Assembly: GCF_028622095.1 (NCBI RefSeq)
Contig: NZ_CP115165.1
Span: forward strand, 906,001 to 970,000
DNA from: Deinococcus aquaticus
Lineage (GTDB): Bacteria > Deinococcota > Deinococci > Deinococcales > Deinococcaceae
DNA: 64,000 bases
Direction of reading: 5' to 3'
Shown: positions 36,953 to 47,700 of the stretch, piece by piece
Position numbering within the stretch: the stretch's first letter is position 1
Layout of the letters: each line of letters starts with the position of its first letter
Position numbers and translations under genes: made by a program
Notes under the pieces: generated by a model
Seen by the model: only the letters and a program-made list of their open reading frames with translations
Databases searched by the model: none
What the model was told of the DNA's origin: nothing

Positions 36953-37372
36953 TCAACGCCGCCGCCTGGGCCACGCCCCGGTACTCCACAGCGCCAGCGC
37001 AATCAGCACCGGCTGAAAGAACAACCGCCCCAACCGCTTCCCGTCCGTATCCAGCCCGAACGCACTCTGATGCGTCAGGTACTGCGACACGTTCCCGGGA
37101 AAGATCGCCACGAAAAACGCCGCCAGCACCCACCCCACCGTCCGGCGCTGCCGGGGCAGGGCCAGCAACGCCGCCCCGAACCCCACCTCCACCACACCGG
37201 ACGCCAGCACCACGAAATCCTTATCCAGCGGCAACCACATCGGCACCTGTGCCTGAAAATCCCGCCGCAGGAACGTCATGTGCCCCACACCCGCGAACAT
37301 CATGAACGACCCCAGCAGCACGCGCGCCAGCGTCCGGGGCAGGGTGGTCGGAGGATCAACGGTTCGGGTCAT
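36953..37372 (-). CDS. DoxX family membrane protein
   Basis: A 139-residue four-helix membrane protein: TLARVLLGSFMMFAGVGHMTFL, FVVLASGVVEVGFGAALLAL, TVGWVLAAFFVAIFPGNVSQYL and FFQPVLIALALWSTGAW. The GxxHFxxxxxF-type motif after helix one (AGVGHMTFLRRDFQAQVP) is that of DoxX/YphA-like proteins, whose role (oxidative stress membrane complexes) is only partly known. I start at ATG 37372 (MTRTVD). Confidence 0.85.
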   Translation of the reverse strand: MTRTVDPPTTLPRTLARVLLGSFMMFAGVGHMTFLRRDFQAQVPMWLPLDKDFVVLASGVVEVGFGAALLALPRQRRTVGWVLAAFFVAIFPGNVSQYLTHQSAFGLDTDGKRLGRLFFQPVLIALALWSTGAWPRRRR

Positions 37373-37475
37373 GCGCGGATGGTAGGCGGCAGGCTGCGCG
37401 GGCGCGTGTGCCACAGCCAGCGGAGCCTTAACCAAAGTCATGGCCTCCCACGGGCCGGGCCGCCATCCTGAACGC

Positions 37476-37709
37476 ATGGCTTACGTGATCACCACCGGCT
37501 GCGCAGGCGTGAAAGACGCCGCCTGTACCCAGGTCTGCCCGATCGAGTGCATCCACGACGCAGGTGACCAGCTCGTGATCCACCCGGACGAATGCATCGA
37601 CTGCGGCGCGTGCGCGGCCGCATGCCCCGTGGGCGCGATCTTCCAGGACTCGGACGTACCCGCCGGGCACGCCGCGTCCACCGCGCGGAACCGGGAGTTC
37701 TTCCTCTGA
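37476..37709 (+). CDS. Seven-iron (3Fe-4S/4Fe-4S) ferredoxin
   Basis: A 77-residue ferredoxin from ATG 37476 (MAYVITTGCAG). Cysteine pattern: C-x7-C-x3-C-P-x2-C in CAGVKDAACTQVCPIEC and C-x2-C-x2-C-x3-CP in CIDCGACAAACPVGAI. The first run lacks the CxxCxxC core of a standard 4Fe-4S site, as in Azotobacter-type 7Fe ferredoxins. A small soluble electron carrier; partner unknown. Divergent from the DoxX gene. Confidence 0.93.
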   Translation: MAYVITTGCAGVKDAACTQVCPIECIHDAGDQLVIHPDECIDCGACAAACPVGAIFQDSDVPAGHAASTARNREFFL

Positions 37710-37747
37710 CCGGTACCCGTGTCCAGCCGGCGTGGCAGCATCAGCCC

Positions 37748-38419
37748 ATGCCCATCCCGGACGCGCTGTCCCTGCTGACCCGGACGCCCCTGTTTCAGGG
37801 TGCCGACCGGGACACGCTGGCAGGACTGGCAGGCCCCGCGCACGTCATGACCTTCGGGCGGGGCGACGCCGTTTTCCGCGCGGGTGACCCCGCCGACACG
37901 CTATTCATCGTCGCGGTAGGCAGCGTGCGCATCTACCGCGTGGGGCGAGGCGGACGGGAACTCACGCTGGGCATCGACAGTTCCCGGCAGGTTCTGGAGC
38001 CCGCCAGCGTGCTCGGCGGCGAGACACGCCACGCGGCGCACGCCCAGGCCCTCGCCACACCCACCGTTCTCCTGAGCTTCCCCGCCGACCTCGTGCGGCA
38101 CGCCGTCCAGCACACGCCCGCGCTGGCCGGAGCGGTCATCGCGCACCTCGCCCGGCGGGACGCCGACACGCACCGCCGCCTGGACGCCCTGGTGTTCAGC
38201 GGCGTGGGCGAACGCCTCGCCGCGTACCTGCTGGAACACGCCCCTGCTCCCCACGCCCTGCCGACGAACAGCGACCTCGCCGCGCTGCTCGGCACCGTGC
38301 CGGAGATCGTCAGCCGCAAGCTGGGCGACTTCTACCGCCTGGGCTGGATTGACCTCACGCGCCGCACCGTGACAGTCACGGATGAACGGGAATTGCAGCG
38401 ACTTTCGGAGGGCCTATAA
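37748..38419 (+). CDS. Crp/Fnr family transcriptional regulator
   Basis: A 223-residue regulator from ATG 37748. An N-terminal cyclic-nucleotide-binding beta-barrel (about 10-120; LFQGADRDTLAGLAGPAHVMTFGRGDAVFRAGDPADTLFIVAVGSVRIYR), the long dimer helix (about 125-150) and a C-terminal helix-turn-helix (about 175-220; LPTNSDLAALLGTVPEIVSRKLGDFYRLGWI). No Cys cluster for an Fe-S centre as in Fnr. It follows the ferredoxin gene by 38 bp and may share its transcript. Confidence 0.93.
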   Translation: MPIPDALSLLTRTPLFQGADRDTLAGLAGPAHVMTFGRGDAVFRAGDPADTLFIVAVGSVRIYRVGRGGRELTLGIDSSRQVLEPASVLGGETRHAAHAQALATPTVLLSFPADLVRHAVQHTPALAGAVIAHLARRDADTHRRLDALVFSGVGERLAAYLLEHAPAPHALPTNSDLAALLGTVPEIVSRKLGDFYRLGWIDLTRRTVTVTDERELQRLSEGL

Positions 38420-38569
38420 CCCAAGGTGATACGGCCGCGCTCGCCACCTCCTGCACGCCCCAGACGATGGAGCCGATCCCCGGCATGCTCTCAACTGCGG
38501 TCCGGGGCGGCCAGAATAGACAAGGAACGCTGAGGGCACGCTCTCCACCCGCCACCCTAAGCTGACGGG

Positions 38570-39352
38570 ATGACCGACCTTGCCCAGAAGGCCCGCACGC
38601 TGCTCGACCTGCACACCGCTCCCGAGATCCTGACGCTGGCCAACGTGTGGGACGTGGTGTCCGCGCAGGTGGTGGCCGCCGTGCCCGGCGTGCGTGCCCT
38701 GGCGACCGCCAGTCACTCCATCGCTTCGACCTTCGGGTACAAGGACGGCGAGAACATCCCACTGGACCTGCACCTGGACATGGTGCGCCGCATTGCACAG
38801 GCGGTGGATCTGCCGGTCAGCATGGATCTGGAGGCCGGGTACGGCAACCCTGGCGACACGGCCCGCCGGGCCATCGAGGCGGGCGTGGTCGGCGGGAACC
38901 TCGAAGACCAGATGAAGCCGCTGGACGAGGCTGTGGCCGCCGTGCGGGCCGTGCTGGACGCGGGCCGGGCGGCCGGGATCGACTTCGTGCTGAATGCCCG
39001 CACCGACGCCCTGGTGCGCGCCGAACCCGACGCTCCGCGCCAGCCGCTGCTGGACGAGGTCATCCGCCGCTGCCAGGCGTTTCTGGAGGCCGGCGCGCCC
39101 GTGGTCTTCGTGCCCCGGCTGGTGGCGCGCGAGGAGATCGAGCAGGTGGTCGCGGCGCTGGGGCCGCAGAAGCTGACGCTGATCAGCGTGCCCGGCGCGA
39201 GCCTTCCCGCAAGCGAGTTGCAGGCACTGGGGGTGGCGCGCGTCTCGACCGGCCCCTTCACCCAGCGGGTCGCCCTGACGGCGTTGCAGGACGCCGCGCA
39301 GGAGCTGGCGGCGGGCGGCGTCCTGCCGGCTGAGACCCGCGCCCTGAACTGA
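38570..39352 (+). CDS. Isocitrate lyase/PEP mutase superfamily protein
   Basis: A 260-residue TIM-barrel enzyme of the isocitrate lyase/phosphoenolpyruvate mutase superfamily. Landmarks: ILTLANVWDVVSAQVVAAVPGVRALATAS, DLPVSMDLEAGYG (metal-binding Asp/Glu), GVVGGNLEDQMKPLDEAVAAV (acidic catalytic-loop position), DFVLNARTDALVR and GAPVVFVPRLV. The GNLEDQ sequence replaces the KKCGH motif of isocitrate lyase, so it is not that enzyme; carboxyvinyl-carboxyphosphonate phosphorylmutase-like or oxaloacetate decarboxylase-like activity are possible. TAAGCT ends 6 nt before the ATG. Confidence 0.88.
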   Translation: MTDLAQKARTLLDLHTAPEILTLANVWDVVSAQVVAAVPGVRALATASHSIASTFGYKDGENIPLDLHLDMVRRIAQAVDLPVSMDLEAGYGNPGDTARRAIEAGVVGGNLEDQMKPLDEAVAAVRAVLDAGRAAGIDFVLNARTDALVRAEPDAPRQPLLDEVIRRCQAFLEAGAPVVFVPRLVAREEIEQVVAALGPQKLTLISVPGASLPASELQALGVARVSTGPFTQRVALTALQDAAQELAAGGVLPAETRALN

Positions 39353-39355
39353 GGG

Positions 39356-40261
39356 TCAGGAACCTACATCGTCCAGCACGGCCCGGATGGTCTGCCGGCA
39401 GATCGCGGCGAGCGCCGGGTTCGTGTACACGTAGTACGGCAGGGCGACCAGCGACACGCTCAGCGCCCAGCCGCGCCCACGCGCCCACGTGGCGTCGTCC
39501 ACGTTCAGCGCGGCGCGGAAGGTCTGCCGGGACGGGGCATCCAGCAGGTTCCACGCGGGTTGCAGATCGACGGCCGGGTCGCCCAGTGTCAGGCCGCCCC
39601 AGTCGATCACGGCACTCAACCGCCCGCCGTGCGCCAGCAGATTGCCGGGTTTCAGGTCGCCGTGAATCCACACGGGGTCACCGGCCCAGGCGGGAACTGC
39701 GAGCGCAGCCTCCCACGCAGCCAGCACCGGCACTGGGTCGAGGAGGCCCACGCAGTCGGCGATGGCCCCACGGGTCCCCCGGTCCCGGTCATGCAGCGGG
39801 CCGTTGCGGGAGCCCTGAGGGGCGTCTGCTGGCGGGGGCGGCACGCGGCGCAGCGCCGTGATGAATCCCGCCAGCTCCCGCGCCAGCTCATGCCCGTCCC
39901 GCACGGTGTCCAGGCCCGCGTCCACCCCCTCCAGCCAGCGGTACACCGCCCACGGGAACGGGTAACCCTCGCCGGGCACGCCCACGAACAGCGGTTCCGG
40001 CATGCGCAGCGGCAGGTGCGGCGCGAGGCGCGGCAGCCACGCCGCCTCCTTGTGCACGTCGTCCACCGCCCAGCCAATGCGGGGCAGGCGCACGACCAGC
40101 CCGTCGCCCAGGCGGAACATGGCGTTGTCGGTCCCCGCGTGGCGAATCCGGGTCAGGGACAGCCCCGCCCACGGTGGGCACTGCGCCGCGATCAGGCGCA
40201 ACACCAGGGCCGCGTCCACGGTCACCTCGTCCTCGTGCATCCGGACTGGAACGTCACTCAT
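39356..40261 (-). CDS. Aminoglycoside phosphotransferase family protein
   Basis: A 301-residue APH/kinase-like protein from ATG 40261. It has MFRLGDGLVVRLPRIG (ATP-binding loop with VVRLP), YRWLEGVDAGLD, the catalytic loop WIHGDLKPGNLLAHGGRLS with Asp and Asn, and VIDWGGLTLGDPAVDL (the DFG-like metal site). It could phosphorylate an aminoglycoside or another small hydroxylated metabolite; resistance cannot be concluded. It is convergent with the PEP-mutase-like gene and divergent from a GNAT gene. Confidence 0.9.
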   Translation of the reverse strand: MSDVPVRMHEDEVTVDAALVLRLIAAQCPPWAGLSLTRIRHAGTDNAMFRLGDGLVVRLPRIGWAVDDVHKEAAWLPRLAPHLPLRMPEPLFVGVPGEGYPFPWAVYRWLEGVDAGLDTVRDGHELARELAGFITALRRVPPPPADAPQGSRNGPLHDRDRGTRGAIADCVGLLDPVPVLAAWEAALAVPAWAGDPVWIHGDLKPGNLLAHGGRLSAVIDWGGLTLGDPAVDLQPAWNLLDAPSRQTFRAALNVDDATWARGRGWALSVSLVALPYYVYTNPALAAICRQTIRAVLDDVGS

Positions 40262-40349
40262 TACCCGCCACCGTACCCGCCCGCGCCCGGCCTGCGCATG
40301 CGCCAGAGCGCGTATCGCCACCCCACCCGGGCGCGCCTACACTGCTTTC

Positions 40350-40838
40350 ATGCTGATCCTGCGCCCGATGACTGCCGGTGACTTCGAACGCTTCGTCGGG
40401 CACTCTGCGCCCCAGTACGCCGCCGAGAAGGTCACGAGCGGCGAGTGGACGCCCGAGGAAGCCCTGGAACGCGGCGACCGCGAATTCCGGCAACTGCTCC
40501 CGCAGGGGCCGGACACGCCCGACAACCACCTGTTCCACCTGCACGACCCACAGGAGGGCACGGACGTGGGCGTGCTGTGGTACGCCCTCCAGACGCGGGC
40601 CGGAAGCGTCACCGCCTTCGTGTACGAGGTCGAGGTCTACGAACCCCACCGGCGGCGCGGGTACGCCAAGCAGGCCTTTGCGCTGCTGGAGCACGACGCC
40701 GCCGCACGCGGGGCCACGAACATCCAGCTCCACGTCTTCGGGCATAACACCGGCGCGCGGGCCCTGTACGAGGGCCTGGGCTTCCAGACGACCAACGTGA
40801 TCATGCGCAAGGAACTGGGGACGGGCCAGCCGGACTGA
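40350..40838 (+). CDS. GNAT family N-acetyltransferase
   Basis: A 162-residue acetyltransferase from ATG 40350: N-terminal MLILRPMTAGDFERFV, substrate-side helices, FVYEVEVYEPHRRRGYAKQAFALLEHDA (strand 4 and the RRxGYA acetyl-CoA loop) and NIQLHVFGHNTGARALYEGLGFQTTN (strand 5 and the GF end). TACACT ends 6 nt before the ATG (leaderless). Substrate unknown. Its stop overlaps the next start (TGATG). Confidence 0.93.
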   Translation: MLILRPMTAGDFERFVGHSAPQYAAEKVTSGEWTPEEALERGDREFRQLLPQGPDTPDNHLFHLHDPQEGTDVGVLWYALQTRAGSVTAFVYEVEVYEPHRRRGYAKQAFALLEHDAAARGATNIQLHVFGHNTGARALYEGLGFQTTNVIMRKELGTGQPD

Positions 40839-41275
40839 TGGGCTACCACCTGCGCGGCCTTCTACTCCCTGCGAGTGTCGTTCCGCCGGCGGGTCTGCAC
40901 AGCGTGATCCTCCCCCAGAGCCTCACGCTGATTCCACTGCCGGATGACGTGCTGGACGCCCTTCCAGAGGCATCACCGCCTGTCACACCGACTGCGGGAT
41001 TCACACACCTGACCGTCTCACTGGAGGTCCTGATTGGTCAGCTCTCGCAGGCAGGCCGCGTGGCTTACGTGGAGGCGGAGTATTGCGGTGGAACTGGCAG
41101 TCAGGTCGCCGCTGTCTGGGATGGCGGACGAGTCCTGTGGGGGCCAGAGCGGGCGGAACGCGGCCCGGTCAACCACGCCCTGCGCCTGCTCGGCGTCCGC
41201 CGTACCGACTCCCACGACGAGTTCGGAAGCGTGGGCCTCGACCGGCACCGCCACCTGGAGGACTGGCTGGAGTGA
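40838..41275 (+). CDS. Hypothetical protein cotranslated with a GNAT enzyme
   Basis: A 145-residue protein from ATG 40838, overlapping the GNAT stop by one base. Sequence features: short hydrophobic beta stretches (LRGLLLPASVVPP, SLTLIPLPDDVLDAL), a central LIGQLSQAGRVAYVEAEYCGGTGSQVAAVWDGGRVLWGP, and a C-terminal part ending DRHRHLEDWLE. The AYVEAEYFGGxGxQxAAVW pattern recalls small immunity-like or SMI1-type-neighbour proteins of Deinococcus and actinobacteria, but I cannot name a family. It is soluble. Confidence 0.75.
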   Translation: MGYHLRGLLLPASVVPPAGLHSVILPQSLTLIPLPDDVLDALPEASPPVTPTAGFTHLTVSLEVLIGQLSQAGRVAYVEAEYCGGTGSQVAAVWDGGRVLWGPERAERGPVNHALRLLGVRRTDSHDEFGSVGLDRHRHLEDWLE

Positions 41276-41281
41276 CCCGCG

Positions 41282-42315
<1,034 letters not shown>

Positions 42316-42319
<4 letters not shown>

Positions 42320-43065
42320 CCTTCGGCCCTGGTGGGCAGTTGCCAGTCGATGGGGGTGCGTCCGGCTTCTTCCAGCGCGGCGTTCGTGCGGCTGAAGGGC
42401 CGGGTGCCCAGGAAATTGGCGACGCTCAGGGGGCTGGGGTGCGCGGATTCCAGGATGACGTGCTGCGGCGCGGTGATCAGTTTCTTCTTCTTACGGGCGT
42501 ACGCGCCCCACAGGATGAACACCACGCGCCCCGGCTGGTCGTTCACGGCGCGGATCACGGCGTCCGTGAAGTGCTCCCAGCCCTGCCCGGCGTGCGTGTT
42601 GGGTTGCCCCTCGCGGACGGTCAGGACGGCGTTCAGCAGCAGCACGCCCTGCGCGGCCCAGGTGGTCAGCGAGCCGTGGCGGGGCGGCGTGAAGCCGGGC
42701 AGGTCGGTCACGAGTTCCTTGTAGATGTTGCGCAGGCTGGGCGGCACCGGCACGCCGGGGCGGACGCTGAAGCTCAGGCCGTGCGCCTGTCCGGGGCGGT
42801 GGTAGGGGTCCTGGCCCAGGATCAGGACCTTCACGTCTTCCAGCGGGGTCAGGCGCAGGGCGTTGAACACGTCGGCGGCGGGCGGGTAGATGGTCTGCTC
42901 GCGGCGTTCCCGCACCAGGTAATCCTTGAGTTCGCGGAAGTACGGCGCGGCGAATTCACCTTCCAGGGCGCGCTGCCAGGAGTCGGGCAGGCCGGCGGGC
43001 ACGATGGCTTTCGGCGCGTCGGAGGGAGTGGGGGCGTGGCCGAAGAGGTCAGGCTGGTCGCTCAT
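42316..43065 (-). CDS. ung: Uracil-DNA glycosylase, family 1 (internal start within the photolyase frame)
   Basis: From ATG 43065 ([12 protein letters not shown]) 249 residues make a complete family 1 enzyme, as long as known bacterial UNG. It removes uracil from DNA to start base excision repair. Motifs: [24 protein letters not shown] (catalytic Asp and the water-activating GQDPYH), [39 protein letters not shown] and [11 protein letters not shown] (HPSPLS, catalytic His). AAAGGA lies six bases upstream of this ATG, so it can be translated on its own. It overlaps topoisomerase IB by ATGA. Confidence 0.95.
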
Positions 43066-44601
43066 GATGTTCCTTTTTATGGCACGGGGGCGGGGCGTGG
43101 GTGGGGATTTCTCCGGGAGTCCCTTGGCTTTCCGTTCGGCACGCAGGTCGGCCTTCTTGCGGCTGCCGTGGGTCACGTAGATGCGGCGGGCTTCGGCCTC
43201 AAAGTCGGGACTGGCGCGGGCGGCGGCGATGCGGGCGCGGGCGGCGCGTCCGGCCTCGTGCTCGTGAACGATGGGCGGCGGGTACTTCAGGCGGCCCGCG
43301 CCGCTCCACTCCCAGGGCGCGTGAATGAAATCGCCCGGTACGTCCGCCAGTTCGGGCAGCCAGCGGCGCAGGAACACACCATCCGGGTCCTGCTCGCGGG
43401 CCTGCCGGGTCGGGGAGTAGATGCGCACGCGGTTGATGCCGACCGTGCTGCTCTGCATCTGCATCTGCGACCAGTGGATGCCGGGTTCGTTGTCCAGCCA
43501 CTCCCGGGCCAGGAACAGCCCGGGCCGGCGCCAGTGCAGCCACAGGTGCTGCGTGGCGAAACTGACCAGCAGGGCCCGCATCCGGAAGTTCAGCCAGCCG
43601 GTGTCGCGCAGCATCCGCATGCAGGCGTCGATCAGGGGGTAGCCGGTCTGGGCGGCCTGCCAGCGGTCGTAGAAGTCCTGGTTCCACTCGTGTTCGCGCA
43701 GGCCTTCCAGGGCGCGGTTCAGGGTGCGGAATTCCATGTCCGGCTGGCTTTCCAGTCGCTGCATGAAATGGCAGTGCCAGTGCAGCCGCGACTCGTACGA
43801 GCGCAGGGACCGCACCCAGCGCGGGTCGGCGTCGGGCTCGGCCTGCACCTGCGCGAGGCGCACGCGGGTGGCCTGCACGACCTCCCGCAGCGACACGGTC
43901 CCGAAGGCCAGCGGCGCGCTCAGGCGCGAGCAGCTGCTCTGGGCGCTCAGGGGGCTGCTCATCTCGCGCATGTAGTTCACGCCGCGCGCCGTCAGGAACG
44001 AGCGCAGGGTGACGTGCGCCCCGGCTTCACCGCCAGGGGGAATGACTTTCGTGCTGGCGGGCACGCCCAGTTCCGCGTGGGTATAGAGCCGTCCCGGTTC
44101 GGCCCCACTGGGGCGCAGGGCGTCCGGGACGGGAGCCGGCGGGGCACTCAGGCGTTCTTCCCAGGTGGCGGCCCAGCCGTCGCGGTTCACCATGCGGCGG
44201 ATCACGCCGTTCTGCGGCACCTCGGTCAGGGGCAGGCCACGTGCCCGCGCCCAGGCGCGCACGCGGCGGTCCCGCGCAAAGCTCACGCCGTTGCCGGTTT
44301 CCTCGTGCGCCCACACGGCCCGCACGTCATGGGCGGCGCGCAACTCTTCCAGCACCGTCGCGGCCTCCCCGATCCGCACGACCAGCGGGGTGCCCAGGGC
44401 ACGCAGGCTGGCGTCCAGTTCGCGCAGGCAGTCGTTCAGGTACGTCAGGTGGTGCCCGGCGAATTCCTCGTGCGTCAGCTGTTCGGGTTCGTAGATGAAC
44501 ACGGGCAGGACCGGGCCGCGCCGGGCCGCCTCGCGCAGCGGCGCGTGATCCCGCACGCGCAGGTCCTTCTTGAACCACACCAGTTGTGTTCCGCCGGGCA
44601 T
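42316..44601 (-). CDS. Cryptochrome/DNA photolyase family protein running in frame into uracil-DNA glycosylase
   Basis: From ATG 44601 ([22 protein letters not shown]) the frame is open for 761 codons to 42316. Residues 1-~490 are a photolyase/cryptochrome: an alpha/beta antenna domain ([32 protein letters not shown]) and a helical FAD domain ([58 protein letters not shown]). Photolyases use blue light and FADH to reverse UV lesions. The linker ([13 protein letters not shown]...RPRAIKRNI) leads without a stop into UNG at residue 513. In the +1 frame a TAA at 43079-43077 would end the photolyase 11 nt before the UNG start, so a single indel in the C-rich stretch 43080-43110 may have fused them. 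Class (DASH, CPD, 6-4) not settled. Confidence 0.8.
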
Positions 44602-44722
44602 TCCCTGACTGTCTCTCAGCGCGGCAGGCGCGACGGTAGGCGCGCGCCCCAACTTCAGGGGATATGAACGCCCTGCGGCGGGCAGGGACGGGAACGCCTC
44701 GCGGCGGGCAGGGGACGGGAAC

Positions 44723-44750
44723 GCGGGCCACCCGTGAGGAGGTGGCCCGC
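44723..44750 (-). terminator. Hairpin at the end of the envelope gene cluster
   Basis: GCGGGCCACC (44723-44732) pairs with GGTGGCCCGC (44741-44750), a 10-bp stem with an 8-nt loop, 15 nt after the stop of the last envelope gene. The T-run is poor (GTTCCCGTCCC), so termination efficiency is uncertain. Confidence 0.5.
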
Positions 44751-44764
44751 GTGTGAGGGAGAGG

Positions 44765-47700
44765 TTACTGGATGTTCGCGCGGAAGCAGATGGTGACGCT
44801 TTGCGTGGGGGTCAGCACGAAGCTCCCACCCTGCACGAGCACCTTACCGTCCTTCAGCTGCCCGGCATCGGTGTCGGCGGCGGCGGTGTAGAACACCTCG
44901 CCGCTCACGGCCGTCAGGCGGATGTCCTTGCCCGCGCCGAAGCCGTTCAGGGCGAAGCCCGTGTTGGCGGGGACGGCGTCGCTGAAGCTGATGTTGGTGG
45001 CGTTCAGGCCGCCCACGTTGGTGGTGGTGATGCAGTACTCCAGCACGTCGCCGGGGTTGCCTTCACCGGTCGTGCCGACAGCACCGCCGCGCGTGACGTT
45101 CCGCACGGTCTTGACGACGGTCAGTTTCGCGGGCTGGTAGACGGGCGTGACCACTTCGTTGCTGGGCACGCCGGTGCTGGGGCCGCCCGTGAAGTCCACG
45201 CGCGCCACGTTCCGCACCTGCGCGGGGTCGAGGGCGAAGGGGCTGACCACGGTCACGCGGAAGGTCACGACCGACTCGTTGTCCAGCGCGGCGGGCGTGG
45301 TGTCGATCTTCAGGACCTGCGTGGCGCAGGCTGCGCCGTCCGCGCTGCAGATGCCGACCGGCTGCGCGAAGGGGTACGCCGCGCCGCTCAGGCTGGTGGC
45401 GCTCTGGCCGGTGACGGTGGTGGCAAAGCCGTTCACGCGGGCGCTGTCCGGCACGTAGGCAGTGCCGGCGGGCAGGGCGTCGCGGAAGGTCACGCCCCCG
45501 GCGGGCAGGGTGCCGCTGTTACGGACGACCACGCGGTACTCCAGCGTGTCGCCGGGCTGCACCTTGTCGCCCACGGAACCGGCGACCTTCGTCACGCTCT
45601 TGACGGCGTTCAGGCTGGGGGCCAGCACCGGGTAGGTGCAGCTGGCCAGGTCGGTCGAGCCGAGGCTGCTGCCGCCCACGGTGGTGTAACTGACGTTCAC
45701 GAGGTCGATCTTCACGAGGCGGCCCTGGTTGTCGCGGGCGTAGATGCCGCTGGGGCTGGCCGCGATCCCGTTGAACTGCGAGCCGGCGCTGGGGTTGTTC
45801 AGGCGGCCCAGGTACTCGGCGCTCAGGGTGCCGGGCGTGATCAGCCACAGGTCGATGGCGCTGGACCCGGTCGCGCTGCTGATCATGTACAGCTTGCCGG
45901 TGCTGTCGGCGAAGAAGTCGCCGTTGTCGTTGAAGCTCGGGGCGTTCAGGGTGGGGCTGGTCAGCTGGCCCAGGGCCGTGACCTGATAGGGGCTGGTGGT
46001 CTGGAAGCTCCAGAAGTTCCGGGCGGTGTCCATGGCGTAGCCGACGCCGCCGCTGGTGATGGTCATGCGCACCAGTCGGCCGGTCACGCCGCTGAACAGA
46101 CCCCCGGCGGACCAGGTTTTCTGCACGGTGTCGTAGAAGCGCAGGCGGCCGGAGTCGTTCGCCACGAAGAACCGCCTGGCGTCGGGCGTGATGGCCAGCG
46201 TGGCCGAGGTTTCCGTGCCGGGCAGCGTGGCGATCACGGGGCCCAGGGTGTTGCCGCTCTCGTTCAGCGCGCGGATGGTGACGCCGTCCGTGATGTTCCC
46301 GCCTTCTTTCAGGGCCAGCGCGTAGATGCCCGAGCAGACGGGGGGTGGGGTGGGCACGGTGACGGTGGTGGTGTACACCGCGCACTGCCCGCCGGTGGCC
46401 GCGCAGCCCGCCGGGTCGGGGATGGGGTCGGGGTCGCCGCCGCCGCCCACGCTGGCGCGGTTGGTGACGCTGGTGTCGGCGCTGGCGGTGACGTTCACGC
46501 CGAAGGTCAGGGCGACGCTGGCACCGGGGTTCAGCACGCCGTTACCCGTGCAGGTGACGGTCTGGCCGCTGGTCGTGCAGTTCCAGCCCGCAGCGGGCGA
46601 GAAGCTGGCGCTGGCGGGCGTGACGCCGGCCGGCAGCAGGTCCCTGACGGTGGTCACGCCGCTGGTGGCGGTGGGGCCGTCATTCTTGACGTTCAGGGTG
46701 TAGGTGGCGCCGCTCTGCCCGGCCGTCCAGGGGCCGTTGCCGGTCTTGGTGATGATCAGCGAGGGGGGAGGCGGGAACGCCGTGCAGATGTACACGGTGT
46801 CGGTGTTGTTGGCGGGGTTGATGTCCGTCACGCCGGCGGGGGCCGTGATGGTGGCCGTGTTCTTCAGCTGCGGGTCCTCGGCGGTGACGCGGCCGGTGTA
46901 GGTGATCTTCAGTTCGCTGTTCGCGGGGAACTTCGGAATGGTGAAGTTCGGGAAGCCGGTGCCGCTACTGGCGGGGCACTGCGCGCCGCCGCTGACGACC
47001 TCGCACTTCCAGGTCAGGGCCTCGAAGCCGGGTTCGGACACGTCGGTCAGGGTGGCGCCGTCGGCAGCCACGCCGCCCGTGTTCTGGTTGATGACCTGCA
47101 GCGCGTATTCGACGGTGTCACCCACGAAGAACTTGCCGGTGGTGACGTTGCGGGGCGGGGTCAGGATGGTCTTGAATACCTGCAGGTCCGTGTTGCGGAC
47201 GGGCGGGGCGGTGCAGGTCAGTTTCAGATCGTCGAGTTTCAGGATGTTCGCGTCGCCGCTCACGCCGTCTTTCAGGGTGTAGATGCTCAGCGTGACCTGC
47301 GAGCCGCTGCTGACGAAGCCCGGCACGCTTTCCACAGTGTAGCCGGTGGTCAGGGTGCTGCCGTCCGTGGCCTGCAGAACCTGCCCGCTGACGGTGTCGG
47401 TGAACACGTACCGCAGTTTGGAAGGCGTGTTCTGGTGGGTGCGGGCGTAGTTCTGGTAGCTCAGGGTGCCGCCGGCCGGGACGTTGATGACGTTCTGGTA
47501 CAGCAGGCCGGGCAGGCTGGCGTAGTCGGCGACGTTCAGGTACAGCGCGTACCCGCCGTTACCGGTGTGGTCAATGCTGTTCCAGAAGGTGTACTTGCCC
47601 ATGGTGGCCGTGACGGTGTTCACGCCACTCACGTACGCGTGGCTCTTGATGTCGCCCAGTGCGGCGTTGGTGTTGAAGGACTGCACCCACGGAGAGTTGG

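Noticed and set aside
38570..39352. Isocitrate lyase (glyoxylate shunt, to go with acetate genes)
   Set aside because: It lacks the KKCGH catalytic motif and is too short; it belongs to the PEP mutase side of the superfamily.
39356..40261. Aminoglycoside resistance gene
   Set aside because: Only the broad kinase family can be seen; there is no basis for a resistance claim.
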